DNA of 64,000 nucleotides from Shinisaurus crocodilurus. Its lineage: Eukaryota > Chordata > Lepidosauria > Squamata > Shinisauridae. This document shows, in pieces, positions 1 to 14,100 of this stretch (positions are counted from its first letter, which is position 1; each line of letters begins with the position of its first letter). The stretch spans positions 213,342,716-213,406,715 of the forward strand of contig CM037877.1 of the NCBI GenBank assembly GCA_021292165.1, given 5' to 3'. Under the pieces are notes generated by a model, which did not search any database, was not told the origin of the DNA, and saw only the letters and a program-made list of their open reading frames with translations. The translations under genes were made by a program, and so were the position numbers.

Positions 1-176
1 AATGGAACCAACTGCCTAGGGAGGTCGTGGGCTCTCCATCACTGGTAGCATTCAAAGTGCAGCTAGACAGCCATCTGTCAGGGATGCTTTGACTTGGGTT
101 CCAGCATTGAACAGGGGGTTAGACCCGATGGCCTTATAGGCCCCTTTCAACTCTACTATTCTATGATTTTAAGATT
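1..176 (+). mobile_element. CR1-type LINE 3' end
   Basis: Ends in the CR1-like 3' signature (GGGGGTTAGACCCGATGG, then TTTCAACTCTACTATTCTATGATTT with a tandem ATTCTATG-like tail). The 5' side runs off the window. Confidence 0.7.
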
Positions 177-547
177 CTATCTGTGCTGAGCCTTGCACAT
201 GTTTAGTATGTTGGATTCTGTTTTGAAATGAACTCTTGATTGGGCTGTCTCGAGATCATACATGCGCACACCATTACGGGTGAAGAAACTAGAGTTTGAG
301 TAAATTCTATACGAAGTATACTGGCAAATACTAATATAAACTACCCACATGGACCTACCTGCCTTTTCTTGGAGGGAAATAATTTTTCTTAGCCTCTGGG
401 ACTGAAATTGTTAAACGGAGGTATTAACATGTCAGTCAGTCAGTCAGGCGATCACTCGTGACCGAGTAAGATTGTCTTCCAGGATAATTTTTTTTTACAA
501 AAAGGATATTTTAAAAGGAGGAAATTCTAAAGAAAATTGTGTAGACT
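177..547. other. Gene 1 intron, no recognised element
   Basis: AT-rich intronic DNA with a GTCA-type simple repeat near 430-446. Nothing else recognised. Confidence 0.5.
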
Positions 548-1345
548 CTAGCGATGGGTCCGTAAGTGACTGTGGAGGCCAATTCTAGATCCACACAGCT
601 TCCCACAGTGAGGACACAGGTTACCAGATGGAAGATGGTCCTGTAAAGGATTCGTTTGACGTGCTTTTCGCTTAGCACGTTTCTCCCTTTCACTTTGCAC
701 TCGGGCTTCTTCAAAGTCCATGGAACCTTTGTGAAAGGCCAACCTCCATTTAGATCGTTCATGGGCCATAGCTTCCCGGTTTTCGATGTTTATATTGCAT
801 TTTTTTAGATTAGCTTTATGAACATCTTTAAACCTCTTATATTGACACCGATATTCCGCTTTCCATCCTTGAGTCGGGAATAAAATAACTGCTTTGGGAG
901 ACGGCAGTCAGGCATTCGAACAACATGACTGGTCCACTGATGTTGGCGTTGAAGGATCATTTTTTCAACGCTAGTAGTCTTTGCTTCTTCCAGTACACTG
1001 ACATTTGTTCGCCTATCTTTCCAAGTAATTCGCAGGATTTTCCGGAGGCAACATTGATGAAATCTTTCATGGAGGTGGAAGTGACATTTATAGATAGTCC
1101 ATGTTTCGCAGGCGTACAATAAAGTCGGTAATACAATGGCTTCATAAACCAGTGTTTTGGTCTTCTTACAAATATCCCGATCCTCGAACACTCTTATGTT
1201 TCATTCGAGAAAAACGCATACACCTGTGGCACATCTACAATGGACCTTTCACTGCCACTCTTTGCAGCCTGATAGTGCATATTTTAGTTTCTTCTTTGGA
1301 GTCTCTTCTATTTGTGTCTCCTGTTGTATCCTACCAAAGTTTGGA
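548..1345 (-). pseudogene. 3' part of a LINE ORF2 (RT C-terminus plus C2H2 finger)
   Basis: Reading the minus strand, a frame from 1191 to 805 contains LLYACETWT, then LRKILRITWKDR and HVVRMPDCRLPKQL, typical of the region after the reverse transcriptase in an endonuclease-type LINE. A second frame (769-548) ends with a C2H2 finger, CPHCGKLCGSRIGLHSHLRTH. The two parts are out of frame, so the copy is dead. The LINE family is uncertain. Confidence 0.6.
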
Positions 1346-1586
1346 TAACATGCACAGTGCTTCAGGAGCCAATGGCAGGGGGAGGAATATATGCTCTCAT
1401 TCTTTTACTTGGAAGGGATCACGAAGGAGTGACCTTCACAGTGATATGAGCTCTGTAGCAGAACCACACCCCAGAAGAGGACAGGCAACTGCCTTTAATA
1501 GTATGAACAATCTGTCTGTAACTAAGGAAGTGAGTTCTCTACTTCTGGCTGGTGGCAGGAGGTACCTCAATGTGTGTTTACTTGAT

Positions 1587-1822
1587 TGGTGAGAGTGTTG
1601 GACTAGGACTCCGGAGATCCGGGTTCTATTCCCCGCTTGGCCATGAAACTCACTGGGTGACTTTGGGCCAGTCACTGTCTCTCAGCCTAACCTACTTCAC
1701 AGGGTTGTTGTGAGGATAAAATGGAGAGGAGGACGACTAGGTAAGCCGCCTTGAGTTCCTTGCAGGAAAAAAGGCGGGGTATAAATATAATAAAATAAAT
1801 AAATAAATAAATAAAAGTAGCC
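1587..1822 (+). mobile_element. MIR-like (CORE-type) SINE
   Basis: Has a B-box-like GGGTTCTATTCC, the core CACTGGGTGACTTTGGGCCA, TTGTTGTGAGGATAAAATGG, a GCCGCCTTGAGTTCC L2-type tail and a (TAAA)n end. Flanked by ACTTGAT duplications (1580-1586, 1823-1829). Missing at the equivalent point in gene 2, so inserted after the gene duplication. Confidence 0.75.
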
Positions 1823-1917
1823 ACTTGATGAATCAAATAGCTGAACATCTTTTCAATGATGAATTGCTTTTGCAATTGTAGCCAAACTTAACTGTTGTCC
1901 TTGATTCTCTTTCCCAG

Positions 1918-2115
1918 TAATCCCTTGTTTCCCCCCACCTAAAATTACCAATGGAGGACATTCTGGCATTGATGGAGATGAATATGTATTTGGCACTGCA
2001 GTAACATACAAGTGTGACGCTGGTTTCTCCCTTATCGGAAATGAAAGTATTTCATGTACAACCGCAGAAAATGGTGTGGATGGAGAGTGGAGTGGACCTG
2101 CACCTGAATGTAAAG
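1918..2115 (+). CDS. CD46: Gene 1 exon: CCP3 (sushi) domain
   Basis: Acceptor TTCCCAG ends at 1917 and donor GTGATG begins at 2116. The 198-nt exon (phase 1-1) encodes 66 residues with the four CCP cysteines: PCFPPP, TYKCDAGF, SISCT and PAPEC, plus the late Trp (GEWSG). An N-glycosylation sequon (NES) lies in the GNESIS segment. It is 95% identical at nucleotide level to the gene 2 exon at 43445-43642, and the first ~100 bases of the following intron are equally close. Confidence 0.88.
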
Positions 2116-5100
2116 GTGATGGAAGTTCATGTTCAGCATCTTACCTGTAATACATTAAATTGCTTTCATTGTGTGTAACTGCTGGAACATAAAATTCTTG
2201 CTAGAATCGGTGAACTGTGTAATTCGCTAAGCACTGTCCTGCAGTGTAGCCTCCATGGATTTCAATGGGATTGCAAGCGATTTAGTGGTGGTAGTGAAGT
2301 AGTAGTGCTAGCGGGGTGATATGCCCTCAATGTGCTGGTACTTTAAACTGAGTCATTTTGGGTGGAGCTTATTGCTCCGATCCAGCTAAAGTTAGTCACT
2401 ATGAAGTCCCACTGTGGCAAGGCTATCTCTATTCAGGAACAGTGGTAGGCGTATCAGCTGAAGCTGGCATGAGGCACTCCTAGCTGCTGAGATCACCTGG
2501 GCCTCAAGTGGCAAAGATGAATCCAGGAGTACCCCCGAACTATGAACCTGTTCCTTCAGAAGGGAGTGCAACTGGTTGTTCAACAATCTCCCAGACCAGA
2601 GTACAGTATCATGCACCCATAAGGCCTCTATCTTGCCAGAATTCAGTCTCAGTTTATGAGCCTTCATCCAGTCCATAACTACGTCCTGGCACTGACTAAG
2701 GCAGGCACGTGGAATCTCCAGCCTGCAGGGGTTCCGCATCCAGCCCACCGAGTCTCCATGGGTTCCTCCAGGGGGTGGGGCTTGGCCCCCAAGCCCCGCC
2801 TCCTAGTGGAATCCCCACTGTTCTATCTAATCAGAGATAACAGCGAGGATGTGGGTGGCTGGTGCTGGGAGCAGCAGCCTCTCTTTCCAGCACCATCTGA
2901 GTCCTTTCACATGGCACCCAAAGCTGGGGACTTGGCCACTGCTCCTCCCAATGTCCGCTGTTTCCATTTCTCTATGCCCCTCTCAGTATGAAGAAAACCA
3001 AAATGGGTCAGTGTGGGGCGATGACACAAGTGAGTGTAGGGTGGGGCGATGATTCAGTCCATATGGATTACACCTTTCTCCAGATCCCCTAATGACTCCT
3101 CCTAATGGCTTCATATAGATGTTCAATAGCATTAGGAACGAGGTGGTAACATGTGGCACCCTGCAGTTCACCTAACAGGCTGCCAAAAACAATCGCCCAT
3201 TGCCACTCTCTGAAACTGACCACAAAGATGGGAGTGGAACCACTGAAATACAGGCGCCTCCCACCCCTAAAATTGCTCAGAGTCAATCCAGGAGGATACA
3301 ATCTTTCTTAATTCATTCAGTTATTTATTTGAAGCCAAAAGAAGTGGAATTAGTTTTTGTGTGTCCATTTTGATCTTGGTCTGTTCAACTTCTGCAAGCA
3401 AAAGGCAGGCAACTTCTTCCATCATGTTTTGTTTTGGCCAAAGGTGGGTCGCTCTTGTTCATTTTCAAGTTTAAGGTCCCTGCTGCTTATTTGGTGCACA
3501 CCTTTCTTATTAAATGCTGCTCTTTTTTGTTCAGATGTCAAGTGTGAGAGACCAACAATCCAAAATGGAAGAGTGGCAGGTGTATTTCAGGCTATATACA
3601 CATATGATAATAATATAAAGATTGATTGTGATGCTGGCCATACTCTGCTGGGGAGCAACTTTATTAAATGTGGGGCTGACAATTTGTGGCATCCTGCTGT
3701 TCCGACATGTGCCAAGGGTAAGTATTTTACTATACTAAAATGCCTTTCAGAAGAATTATATTGAGCACCCCGTCTCTGTATAAAACTAAGACCAATTGTA
3801 TTCTTTTATTCCCTCTCTTTTCAAGCAGGTATTTTCACCACCACCACCACCACCACCACCACCACCACCACCACTGTTCATCCAGGAGATAAAAATGAGA
3901 CTACGGGTGAGTTATAACAACATTGGACTGATAGTAATGCTCAAGTTTTAGAATGTGAAATACTATGCTTTGGAATATACACAATGGTGTTCCATAGGCA
4001 TATGTTCATTCTGTTACACAGCATCTTGCCTTGCCTTCCATTGCAACTAATAAAGGCTGGGATACAAAAAGTATGCCCACTGGCTTGAGTGTGCTTGTGG
4101 AATATTTTCTTTCCTTTGAACACCATGCCGCACTGCACACTGTACAATAATGTCTTTACTTTCGAAAGAGGTGTGATGTGGGGAGTGCTCTGTGAAACAA
4201 GTCAAAAGTTCCCTTGTGCAGATGGAACTAGTTGCATGGCTCTTTGAATACCAGTCACTGAGGATTGTTCAATGTAGACTAGTTACGCTTCACTGCTTCA
4301 GTACTCTGTCAACTGCTCCACTCCACTTGACATCAACGTAGTTCAAAATGAATTTACATGCACACACCTTTTATGGGTGAAGTGTGAATTCTAACTATTG
4401 TAGAACTGAGCGGGGTTGTAGATGAAATCATATGCGTGAGTCACCAGGGAGAGGATGCCCTATAACAAGCGGGAACCAAATTTGAACTTGTGGAAGCCCG
4501 AAGATAAAACAAGAGTGGGAGAAGTTAGCTCAGTCAAGACTCACACAAATGACTTGACAGAGGGTTAATTATATTAGGACAGGGGTGGGGAACCTCAGGC
4601 CTGAGGGCCAAATCCATCTCTCCTGGGCTCCCAATTGGGCCCTCCTTTCCCCTCAGCAATGATCATTTGGTGGTTTTCCAGCTTTTTCACAGTTCCCCCT
4701 CCCCCATACTAAAACGTTGAAATGCCTCTCCTAAGACTTAGTTACTGACAGTAAGAAATTTAAGCTAAAATATGCTGGGGTTTTTTGGTATTTTGGCCCC
4801 ATCTCTTTAGCCCAGCTAACCACTTGAATGCAACCCCTGAGAACTTCTCCAAAATGGAATTCAGTCCTTGGGCTGAAAGAGTTTCAACACCCCTCTATTA
4901 GATTTTTGTGAAGAAATGTGGCTACGGGAAAGCAACACGGTAGTGTAGTAGAGGCCTTGAGGTATTGGAATTACACTGCAACTTTATTCTGTGAATGTTC
5001 CTGTTCAGAATTCCTGCCAGTTATTCCTTCCAAACAGGGCATTCCACTTTCTTGTTTTTCTTTTTCAACTGTTACCCTGTATTCTATGACTACTTGGCTT

Positions 5101-8100
5101 GCTTGGTTCTCATTGAGCTGTGTTTTGGGGTTTGGGGCCTCATTAGGAGAAAAAAGCCCTATAAATTTGTTGTACTTTTGCAAACCTCAGGGCTCCCCTA
5201 AGCATGCCAATACATACCTCTTGTTGCTCAGTAGCCCCTCTCCGGCTTCAATCCTAATTGCACTCAACCCTCTGAATTTGCTATTAGAAGAAGTAATGAG
5301 AACAAACAAACTAGTAGAGGTCCAAGGGCAGTGGTAAGGGAAGGTCATGTAAATTGTATAATCTAAGTGGGGAGGCTATTGAACAGACAATTGTGGTTAT
5401 ACAAGGCCCCCACTGCTGTCTTGTAAGCTTGGGAAGGTAGGTAGTAGAGAGTGTTCTTGGGAGGAGTAGTACTGGAGAACAAGTGGGGTTTGTAGCCAGT
5501 GAGAGAGACAGCAGGGAGCATCCTATAGAGGGGACGCAGGGAACCAGTGTTCCGGGGGGGGGGGGGCAATGGGGAGCACTGTTATATTCTTCAGTTATTT
5601 AATGCCTGTTGTTGACAGTCTTCTTAGCCACAGTGGAGGTGCTCCATGGTGGTAAGCCTATTTTGGAGATGGAGTTCAGCACCATAGATAGCTCCGATAA
5701 AGCTCACACAAAAATATGCAATGGATAAGGAGCCCCACTGACACAGGAGTCACCAGCCTCCCCTGCTTAGCCACCTAAAAAAAGGTCTGTACAGCTGAAC
5801 ATCATGCAATTTCTCTATGCTGTGCACCTTGGCTTCTTCCCATTATGAAAGAAGACTTCTGAAGTGGTTATAAAATGTCAGGGAAACTGTTCTAGTATAA
5901 AATTACTTGTCTTTCAGACCAAGGCTGACCATCTCCTTCATAAATGAGATCTTGAATTCAGAAGAACATCCAAATTATGATAGTGAAAGAACCATTCCCT
6001 GGTTCCAGCTAGAGAAATATCTCAGGCACCCATTGTAGCTTCGGATTTTAACTCACTCCTCTTTCCTCTTTTCCCCTTTTCCATTTCAGGATCTGGCAAG
6101 GCTATAGGAATTGCAATTGGTAAGTAATTGTAGAGTGTTTTACTTCCGTGTACTGCTGCTACTGTCTTTTAAGTTCTGTTGGAAACGGACATGGAACACT
6201 TAATGCTCGATGTCATTTCTCCCTTTCTCTGTGTGTATCTCTACCTTGTGGTTTAACTGCTGAAGACTTTTACTTGGAGGAAATTTTGAGTGTCTTTGGC
6301 AAGGGTTCTCTTCGGGTACAGATAGCCACACCTACCCCCAGGATTGGGTGTCTTTTTCCTACTGTGAGGCAAGCTCTGCTTCTACGCATACATACATTCA
6401 CTTCTACACTACCTACTTTTGCGGTTGTAATGGCAGACATAGTTGGCTCCCAAATCCAATACAGATTTTGCTGTTGCTCTCAACAAGATTTTTTTAGCCT
6501 TTAAAAAAGTATTCCATTGCCTGGGCACGTTTCTTCCTTAAAAAGACCAACCCAAGTGAGGGGGTGTTCAAACGTGAAACATTTCTTGGGGTGAGGATTG
6601 ACTTCTTGAATGTCACTATGACAGGTTAGTCTGGGAACAGAAAGAACTAGTTGTGCTCCTGGGCTCTGTTCTCTGAGGAAGATTGCACTTCTGCTCAAAA
6701 AGGGGTGAGTGCAGATCTTTGGCGGGATTTCTGCTCAAGAGATGTCCGTCTGTCTGCAGACTTACTATGCCCAATATTAAAATATATACAAGCTAATCCA
6801 GCCGAGCTGAGTGGTTCTAATGCATCTTGAAAATTTCTGGATAACTATCTGTCTTTATCGATGCTATTGCTTGGGCCAGAAAGGGAGTTTAAGTCTCATG
6901 CAGCTTAATGGACACAGAACAGTTAAGAAGTTGCCTTCATCAGATGCATATTTCTAGGTTGTTTGTGCATGAGGATTCCTGTTTCCACTATGAAGGCAAG
7001 GTGTATCTGGTGCTGGATTCATAATACAAAAATTGGAAACTAGTGGAAGTGGTCAAATATTGAAGGCATAGCTCCTGATTCTGGAATTAATGATCTCTGT
7101 TTGGTTCCTAGTATGCTGGCTCCCAGGCAAGCAGATGATCCCACGCCCAACACTTTCAATGGTTATCTTTATTGTGTTTTCTATTTAGTACTGCTTGGGG
7201 GTTCTGTCTCTAACCTCTCTGGAAAGTGTATCAATATATACTCTGGAAAGTATATATTGATACACTAGTGACTAGTCTATTATTTTACCCTTTTCAGCAT
7301 TACTACAACATATCACTGGATTTCTTTCTCTTTTTCCCTTCAAGGAGCCGTGGTTGCTGTTATAATTGTGATTGCTGCAATTATTGTAGCTATGAAATGC
7401 CGTAAAAAGGGGTGAGTCAGGCCAGGGCACTCTATCTCTGGTTCCTTATAGCCTCTTTGTGGCTCTGTCAGCAAGCGTATGCTTCTGGGCTTCCCTGTGC
7501 CTTCTGTACAGCCTGCCCTTTCCATATAAATGTGCTTTGTGTCTAGAAAGGCTTTGTGTTTTCTATTTGGAACAACTGCACTAATCTGCAAAATAGAACT
7601 AACAGCATCGACTAAAATGTTGCAGCATTGTCTAGAATGGCTGAAATGTATTTTCTCAAGTGCCTGGTATGGGCTTTCTGGAGTGATGAATGATTTGTCT
7701 CCATTTATGTTACCAGTCCATTCTAACACAGACTTGGCAATGTCTGGTGAATATTCTGGCATTGAAATTCCTAAAATCCATGTCAAAAAGCGGCTACAAA
7801 ACATTGTGTCTCAATCTGAGTTGTCAGAGGCATTCAAGTGTAATTGTGCGTTGTGACTCCATGACTTCCCGACTGAGTAATAAGATGGATTTGTTGAAGA
7901 GCCTTATATGAAGTCACTAATGTTCTTCTGGAGCACTCTACAGTGTTGCTATCTAAGCCAACAATTTGCAATTAGAACCTTCCAGACAGATTAAAATGGG
8001 ATTGTTCTGAATTTGTCCTGCATGACTTGCTTGTTTTCTAAGTGTGTGCAGAACTGTCCCATTTTCTCTGCAGCGTAATATGCATGACTTTGCTTTTTGT

Positions 8101-11100
8101 ATATGATACATGTATATAGATTCACAGAAGTTTGTGAGCACTGTTGTGTGTCCCTAAATTAATCCAGCAATATTTTACTAGTCACGGGTACTCAGTGCAA
8201 TACAGTATTACCTTGGATTGCAAGCATAATTCGTTCCGGAACTGTGCTTGTAATCCAAAAACACTCTTATATCAAAGTGAGTCTCTGGCGGGTGTGAGCG
8301 GGGCCAATTTCGGCCCGCTCGAGGCGAGCGGTTACATCCCTACGATTGTCTTGCAAGACCTTGCTCATTTATCAAGTCAAAAAAATTTAAAATTTTTTGC
8401 TTGTCTTGCAAAACGCTCTCAGACCAAGTTACTTGCAATCCAAGGTATTACTGTAATCTCTTAACAGGATGCTTACATGTGATCATCACACTTTTCAAGA
8501 TTTTATGAAAATATACTGATGTAATCCCATGGTCTTGGATAAGGGACAGATAAATACACCTAATTTGTTAGGAATCTCAGCAGATTACACATCATCATCA
8601 TCAATTTACAGTATTTGTATACCACATCAAGCAGATTCCAGAGCAGTGAACAATAAAAAGATAAAAACAGATAAAAGAAACAAAAAGAATACATTGAAAA
8701 CAAACTAAAATTATACTGGTGGTTGAAGAGCAGAGAAGGCTTCCTGGAACAAGGAGGTCTTCAGCAGTTGCCAAAAGCAGAACAAAGTCAGAGCCTGCCT
8801 GACCTCCAGAGGCAGGGAGTTCCACAGAAATGGAGCCACCACACTGAAGGCTCTTCTCCTGGTGGACTCCAATCCGGCCAAAGGCCCATGAGGAACCACC
8901 AGGAGCATGCCATCTGATGACCTCAGTGACTGGGCAGGTTGGTATGGGAGGAGGTGCTCTCTCAGGTAACCTGGTCCCAAGTTGTTTCGGGCTTTGTACA
9001 CAAGTACCAGAACCTTAAACCTGACCTGGTAGGTAATAGGTAGCCAGTGCAGTTCCTTCAGCAAAGGAGTTGTATGCTGAAAAGGGGCAGCTCCCAACAA
9101 AAGGCGAGCTGCTGCATTCTGCACTAGCTCCAGCTTCTGGAGCAGCCTTAAGGGCTGCCCCACATAGAGCGCATTGCAGTAATCCAGTCTTGAGGTTACT
9201 AGTGCCTGTATCACTGTGGCCAAGCTATCCCTGTCCAGAAGAGGCCTTAGCTGGTGAACCAAAGATGGTAAAAGACACTCTGAGCAGCCGTGATAACTTG
9301 GGACTCCAGCGACAATGATGGATCTAGGAGTACCCCCAGACTACAAGCCTGATCTTTCAAAGGGAGTGCAACCCCATCCAGAACAGGCAGTGAGCCTATC
9401 TCCCGGACTCGGGAACCACTCACCCATAGGGCTTCCATCTTGCCAGGATTCAGCCTCAGTTTATTGGCCCTCATCCAGCCCATCACTGAGTTCAGGCACT
9501 GATCCAGGACTTGCACAGCCACTCCTGATTCAGTTGTCACAAGGATATAGAGCTGTGTGTCATCAGTGTACTGATGGCACTTGGCTCCAAATCCCCTAAC
9601 GACTGCTCCCAGTGGCTTCATATAGATGTTAAACAACATTGGGGACAAGATGGTACTCTGCGGAACCCCATAGCACAATTGCCAAGGGTCCAAGGAATAG
9701 TCACCCAATCTTAATCTCTGAAATCTACCCTGCAGGTAGGACCGAAACCACTGTAACACAGTGCCTCCAATGCCCAACCCACGGAGTCGATCTAGGAGGA
9801 TACCACTGAAAGATCAAGTAGAATTAACAGGGTTCTTCTTCGTGGTCTCTGTGCATCACACACATATCGGTTCTCTGCGCCTGCGCTGAGATCGTTCGGG
9901 AAAATTCTATAGCCTGCGCGTGCTCCTTAGCGCAGTTCCCGCCCATCTCCTCAGTTCCTCTTCGACCGCCATTGCGACTAGTCGTTGGGTTCTTCTTCTC
10001 TCTCTCCGGAGTCGTTAGCTGAGTTTGTTCTTCTTTCTAAATTACTATAACCAAACTTTTCTCTCAGAAAACTTTCTATTCTCGATTCTCTTTTAATCTA
10101 TAACTTCGCTTTCCAATATATATATATATATATATATATATCTTCAAAAAAAATCCTTACTATATCCTCATCTCTTCCCCGTTAGTATCCTCCTTTGTCT
10201 CTAATCTTCTTCTAAATAATGCCTCTTAAGGCAGCTTTTAGAAAGTGCCAGCAATGTGGAATGAAAATCCCACCCACTGACAAACACCCGCTGTGCTTGC
10301 TCTGCCTGGGGCAAGAACATAAAATGGAGACCTGCCAACACTGCCAGGCCTTCACAAGACAGGCCTGAAAACACTGCCAAACCAAGCTGCGAGCTCTCCT
10401 CTGGGAGCAGTCTCTGTCAGCAAAAGGGCCTACTCTGGAGGAGAGACCTGGGGGATCTCAGGTAGCCAAAAAGCCGTCGAAATCGCAGGATACCTCGACG
10501 GCTAAAAAACTGGCTAAGAAGGCCCACAAAGACAAAGCTGAGCGTCTTCAAAAGAAAATGGCGGAGAAAGGTGGTGAAGACGCTGGCCCATCGACTTCTA
10601 CCACCATGGTGGTCTCAGAGCGAACCGCTCTGTTTATGACGGCTGTGACTGAGGCTCGGGATCAAGCTACGGGATCGGTTGCCCGCCAGTCCCCTCTGGC
10701 CTCGACAACGTCTCCTCGAGGCCGAGAGTCGGGTTCGAAAACCCTGATAAAACAGCCACCAACTGCAGCCACCTCCCTGTCAGAAGGAGAAATTGTGACT
10801 TCGCCATTGGAGCGACCTCGTTCGGGCTCGAGAGGTCCTCCACCGCGGCTATCACCTCCTACAGCATATGCTCGAGAGGAGTGGATGGAATATCACCACC
10901 TATCATGGTCTCCTTGATACCGGAGCCGCAATTCAGCTTCCAGAGCAACCACCTCTCAGTCTGTCTACTCGCACCACCGAGATGACAGGTCTTGGTCGGG
11001 CTCCTACTATTTGGAATCGAGATCAAGGAGCTACTGATCCCGATCCTGAGGCTCTCCAGACCGGAGAAGAGCAGACTATTATTCTCGTTGCCACCAACGC

Positions 11101-14100
11101 TTGTCCTCTCGGGATCGACGCCATAGCCGCAGATCCAGGACACCTACACCACGACGGGATACGGCTATATCCCGCGCGCCCGTCGAGGTTGTCACACAAC
11201 CTACTGCCTCGACATCGACCGCTCAGTCAGTTCTTGTGCCTGCTGTGACTACAGCTGCGGCTCACTCCTCGTTGGGATCGGCATATGTATCGGACTCAGA
11301 CTCGGTGGTCTCCTCCTCCCATTCCACTTCCCCAGATGCACAGGTGGAATCTAAGGAAGCGATCTCCCCATCAGAGGACATGGGGAGTTTCGCTGAGCAT
11401 GTCAACCGGTTGGTGACAGCTCTGGGAGTTGAGGCAAAAACGGCAAAGGGGAAAGCAAAAGACGTTATATATGCTATCCTGAAGACCACCCAATCCAACC
11501 ATCTGCTCCTTCCTTTCTCGCCAACATTGCTGGAGACGGTGCAAGAAACCTGGAAGGCCCCAGCCTCCACGAAGCCGACAGCTAAGAGGCTGGAGTCAAT
11601 GTACAAGATCCAGGAAGAGGGAGCAAAGTTTCTGTTTTCCCATCCGACCCCAAACTCGCTCATAGTAAAATCAGCGCAGTCTCGTGGGGGAAAACAGCAT
11701 ACTACACCGGCACATAAGGAGGGTAAGACATTAGACTCCTACGGCCGTAGGGTCTATTCCTCGTCTTCCCTCCGACTAAAAATATCTAACTACGAGGCAT
11801 TGTTAGCTAGATACCAAATGTTTATCACAGAGAAGCTGGGAGACCTCTGTGATTATCTGCTGGACGACAAGAGGGATCAGGTGGCGCAGTACATCAAGGA
11901 GGCAACCAGCATCGGTGCCCTACAAATGAACACTGCGCGCCACCAGGTCGACAGCCACACCAGGTCGATGATTGGGTCCGTGGCCCTGAGGAGGCACGCC
12001 TGGCTACGCTCTACTAACTTGACTCCCGATGATAGAGCGAAGATCGAGGTCCTCCCTTTTGATGGAGAGGGGTTATTCAACGCCACTACGGATGACTCCC
12101 TAGACTCGGCTCAGAAGGCTCTGGCGACGGCTAAGAAGATGGGGCTCGTTCGCCAGCAACAGCCGCAACCCTTCAGACCTAGACGCTGGTCTCGGTTCCC
12201 ATACCCATCTACCCAATATCAGCCATCGGGTCAAGGTTGGGGTGGGAACCACCAACCTCATGCCCCACAGCCACAAGCACCGCAGCGTTCGGATACCCAG
12301 CAGTGGTCCAGGGGCTCCAGGAGAGGAGGCGACTTCGGCCGTCGGTGTCTTTGACTCCTTTGCCGGCCCGACCGAACTAACTCCACCGCTTCAGCCAGCT
12401 CTTGACTCCACTCTTCCAACCACCATGTCTCCACCACCTCAGACAACTATCTTCGGCTCTCGACTTTGCCAACACCTTCGATCGCTGGGTGTTAAGCATC
12501 ATCGAGCACGGCTACAGGATCGAGTTCAGAGTCCTCCCTCCCTTTCTCAGCATCAAGACCACCCATCCAACCTGAGTGCTCTTGGAGGAAGTATCAACCC
12601 TCCTACAGAAAGGGGCGATACAACCGGTTCCCACAGAAAACTTGGAAAATGGTCTGTACTCCAGGTACTTCATCGTGAAGAAAAAGGGAGGAGGACTCAG
12701 ACCGATCCTGGACCTTCAGACTGTGAACCTCTTCATTCCTCCGAAGAGATTCCGCATGGTCACACTCCAATCGATCCTGCCTCTACTTCGAAGGAACGAT
12801 TAGTTTGCATCCATCGACCTCAAGGACGCGTACTTTCACGTCACCATCCACGAGGACAGTCAGAAATACCTTTGGTTTCGAGTGGGGGAACAACACCTAC
12901 CAATTCGTCGTTCTTCCATTTGGTCTCTCCACTGCACCGAGGGTATTCACGAAGTGCATGGTGGTGGTGTGTGCAAGTCTACGAGCAAGAGGCATCACCA
13001 TCTTCCCGTATCTAGATGACTGGTTGCTGGTGGCGTTGTAGAGACTGGAGCTTCAACACGCACTAGGAGAAACCCTCCACCTCCTGGACGAGTTGGGACT
13101 CTGTCTGAACGTGGAGAAGTCAGTCCTTCAACCAGTGAAGGAGATACAATACATCGGCGCAAGACTAAGCGCGTTCGATGGTCGGGCGTACCTACCAAAC
13201 GACAGGGTGCAAAATATACTTACCCTTGCAAAGAAGGTCTTCAAACAACCAATTTGCTCAGCTCTCATGGTTCAACGCCTCCTAGGGCACATGGCCTCAA
13301 CGATCGCGGTCGTATGATATGCGAGGCTTCGCATGCGACCCCTACGAAACTGGTTTATCAGAAACTTCAAACCAGAAAAAGACAAACCATCCATCCGACT
13401 GAACCTTCCATGAGCCGTAAGAAAGTCTTTGAGGTGGTGGCAACAGGAGTCGAACCTGACCGGAGGCATACCATTTCAACCTCCGATACCAACCCGCATA
13501 TTGACGACGGACGCGTCGCTGTTGGGATGGGGGGGCTCACTCTGACATCCACGTCGTGCAAGGCACATGGACGACACAGAGCATCAAGCATAACAGTTGG
13601 CTGGAACTGATGGCCATTTGGAAAGCACTGCAAGCCTTGGAGCATCATCTCTCAGGCTGCCACATTCAAGTTGTGACCGACGGTGGTCGCGTACATAAAC
13701 AAACAAGGCGGCACGAAATCGACCCGCCTCACGCGACTGCAACTCTACGAATGGGCTCTACCTCGAAGGATGTCTTTTCGTAGCAATCCACATCGCAGGA
13801 AAGTCCAATGTGCTGGCAGTCACGTTGAGCCATGTGTCGATGCAGTCGCACGAGTGGGCGCTGGACAGGAAAGTAATCAATTCACTGTTCCAACGTTGGG
13901 GTCATCCAAAAATAGACTTATTCGCCACCAGCGAGAACACGGCCTGTCCCATATTCTGCAGCAGGGCTGCCTCGAATCCGAATTCAATCACCGACGCATT
14001 CCTGATGGATTGGAGCAACGACTTCTACTACCTGTTCCCTCCAATTCCACTTCTGACGCGAGTACTCGCCAAAGTATCTCAGGACAGAACCAACTGCATT

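Noticed and set aside
548..769. Host C2H2 zinc-finger gene
   Set aside because: The finger is the C-terminal end of a LINE ORF2, adjacent to RT C-terminal motifs on the same strand.
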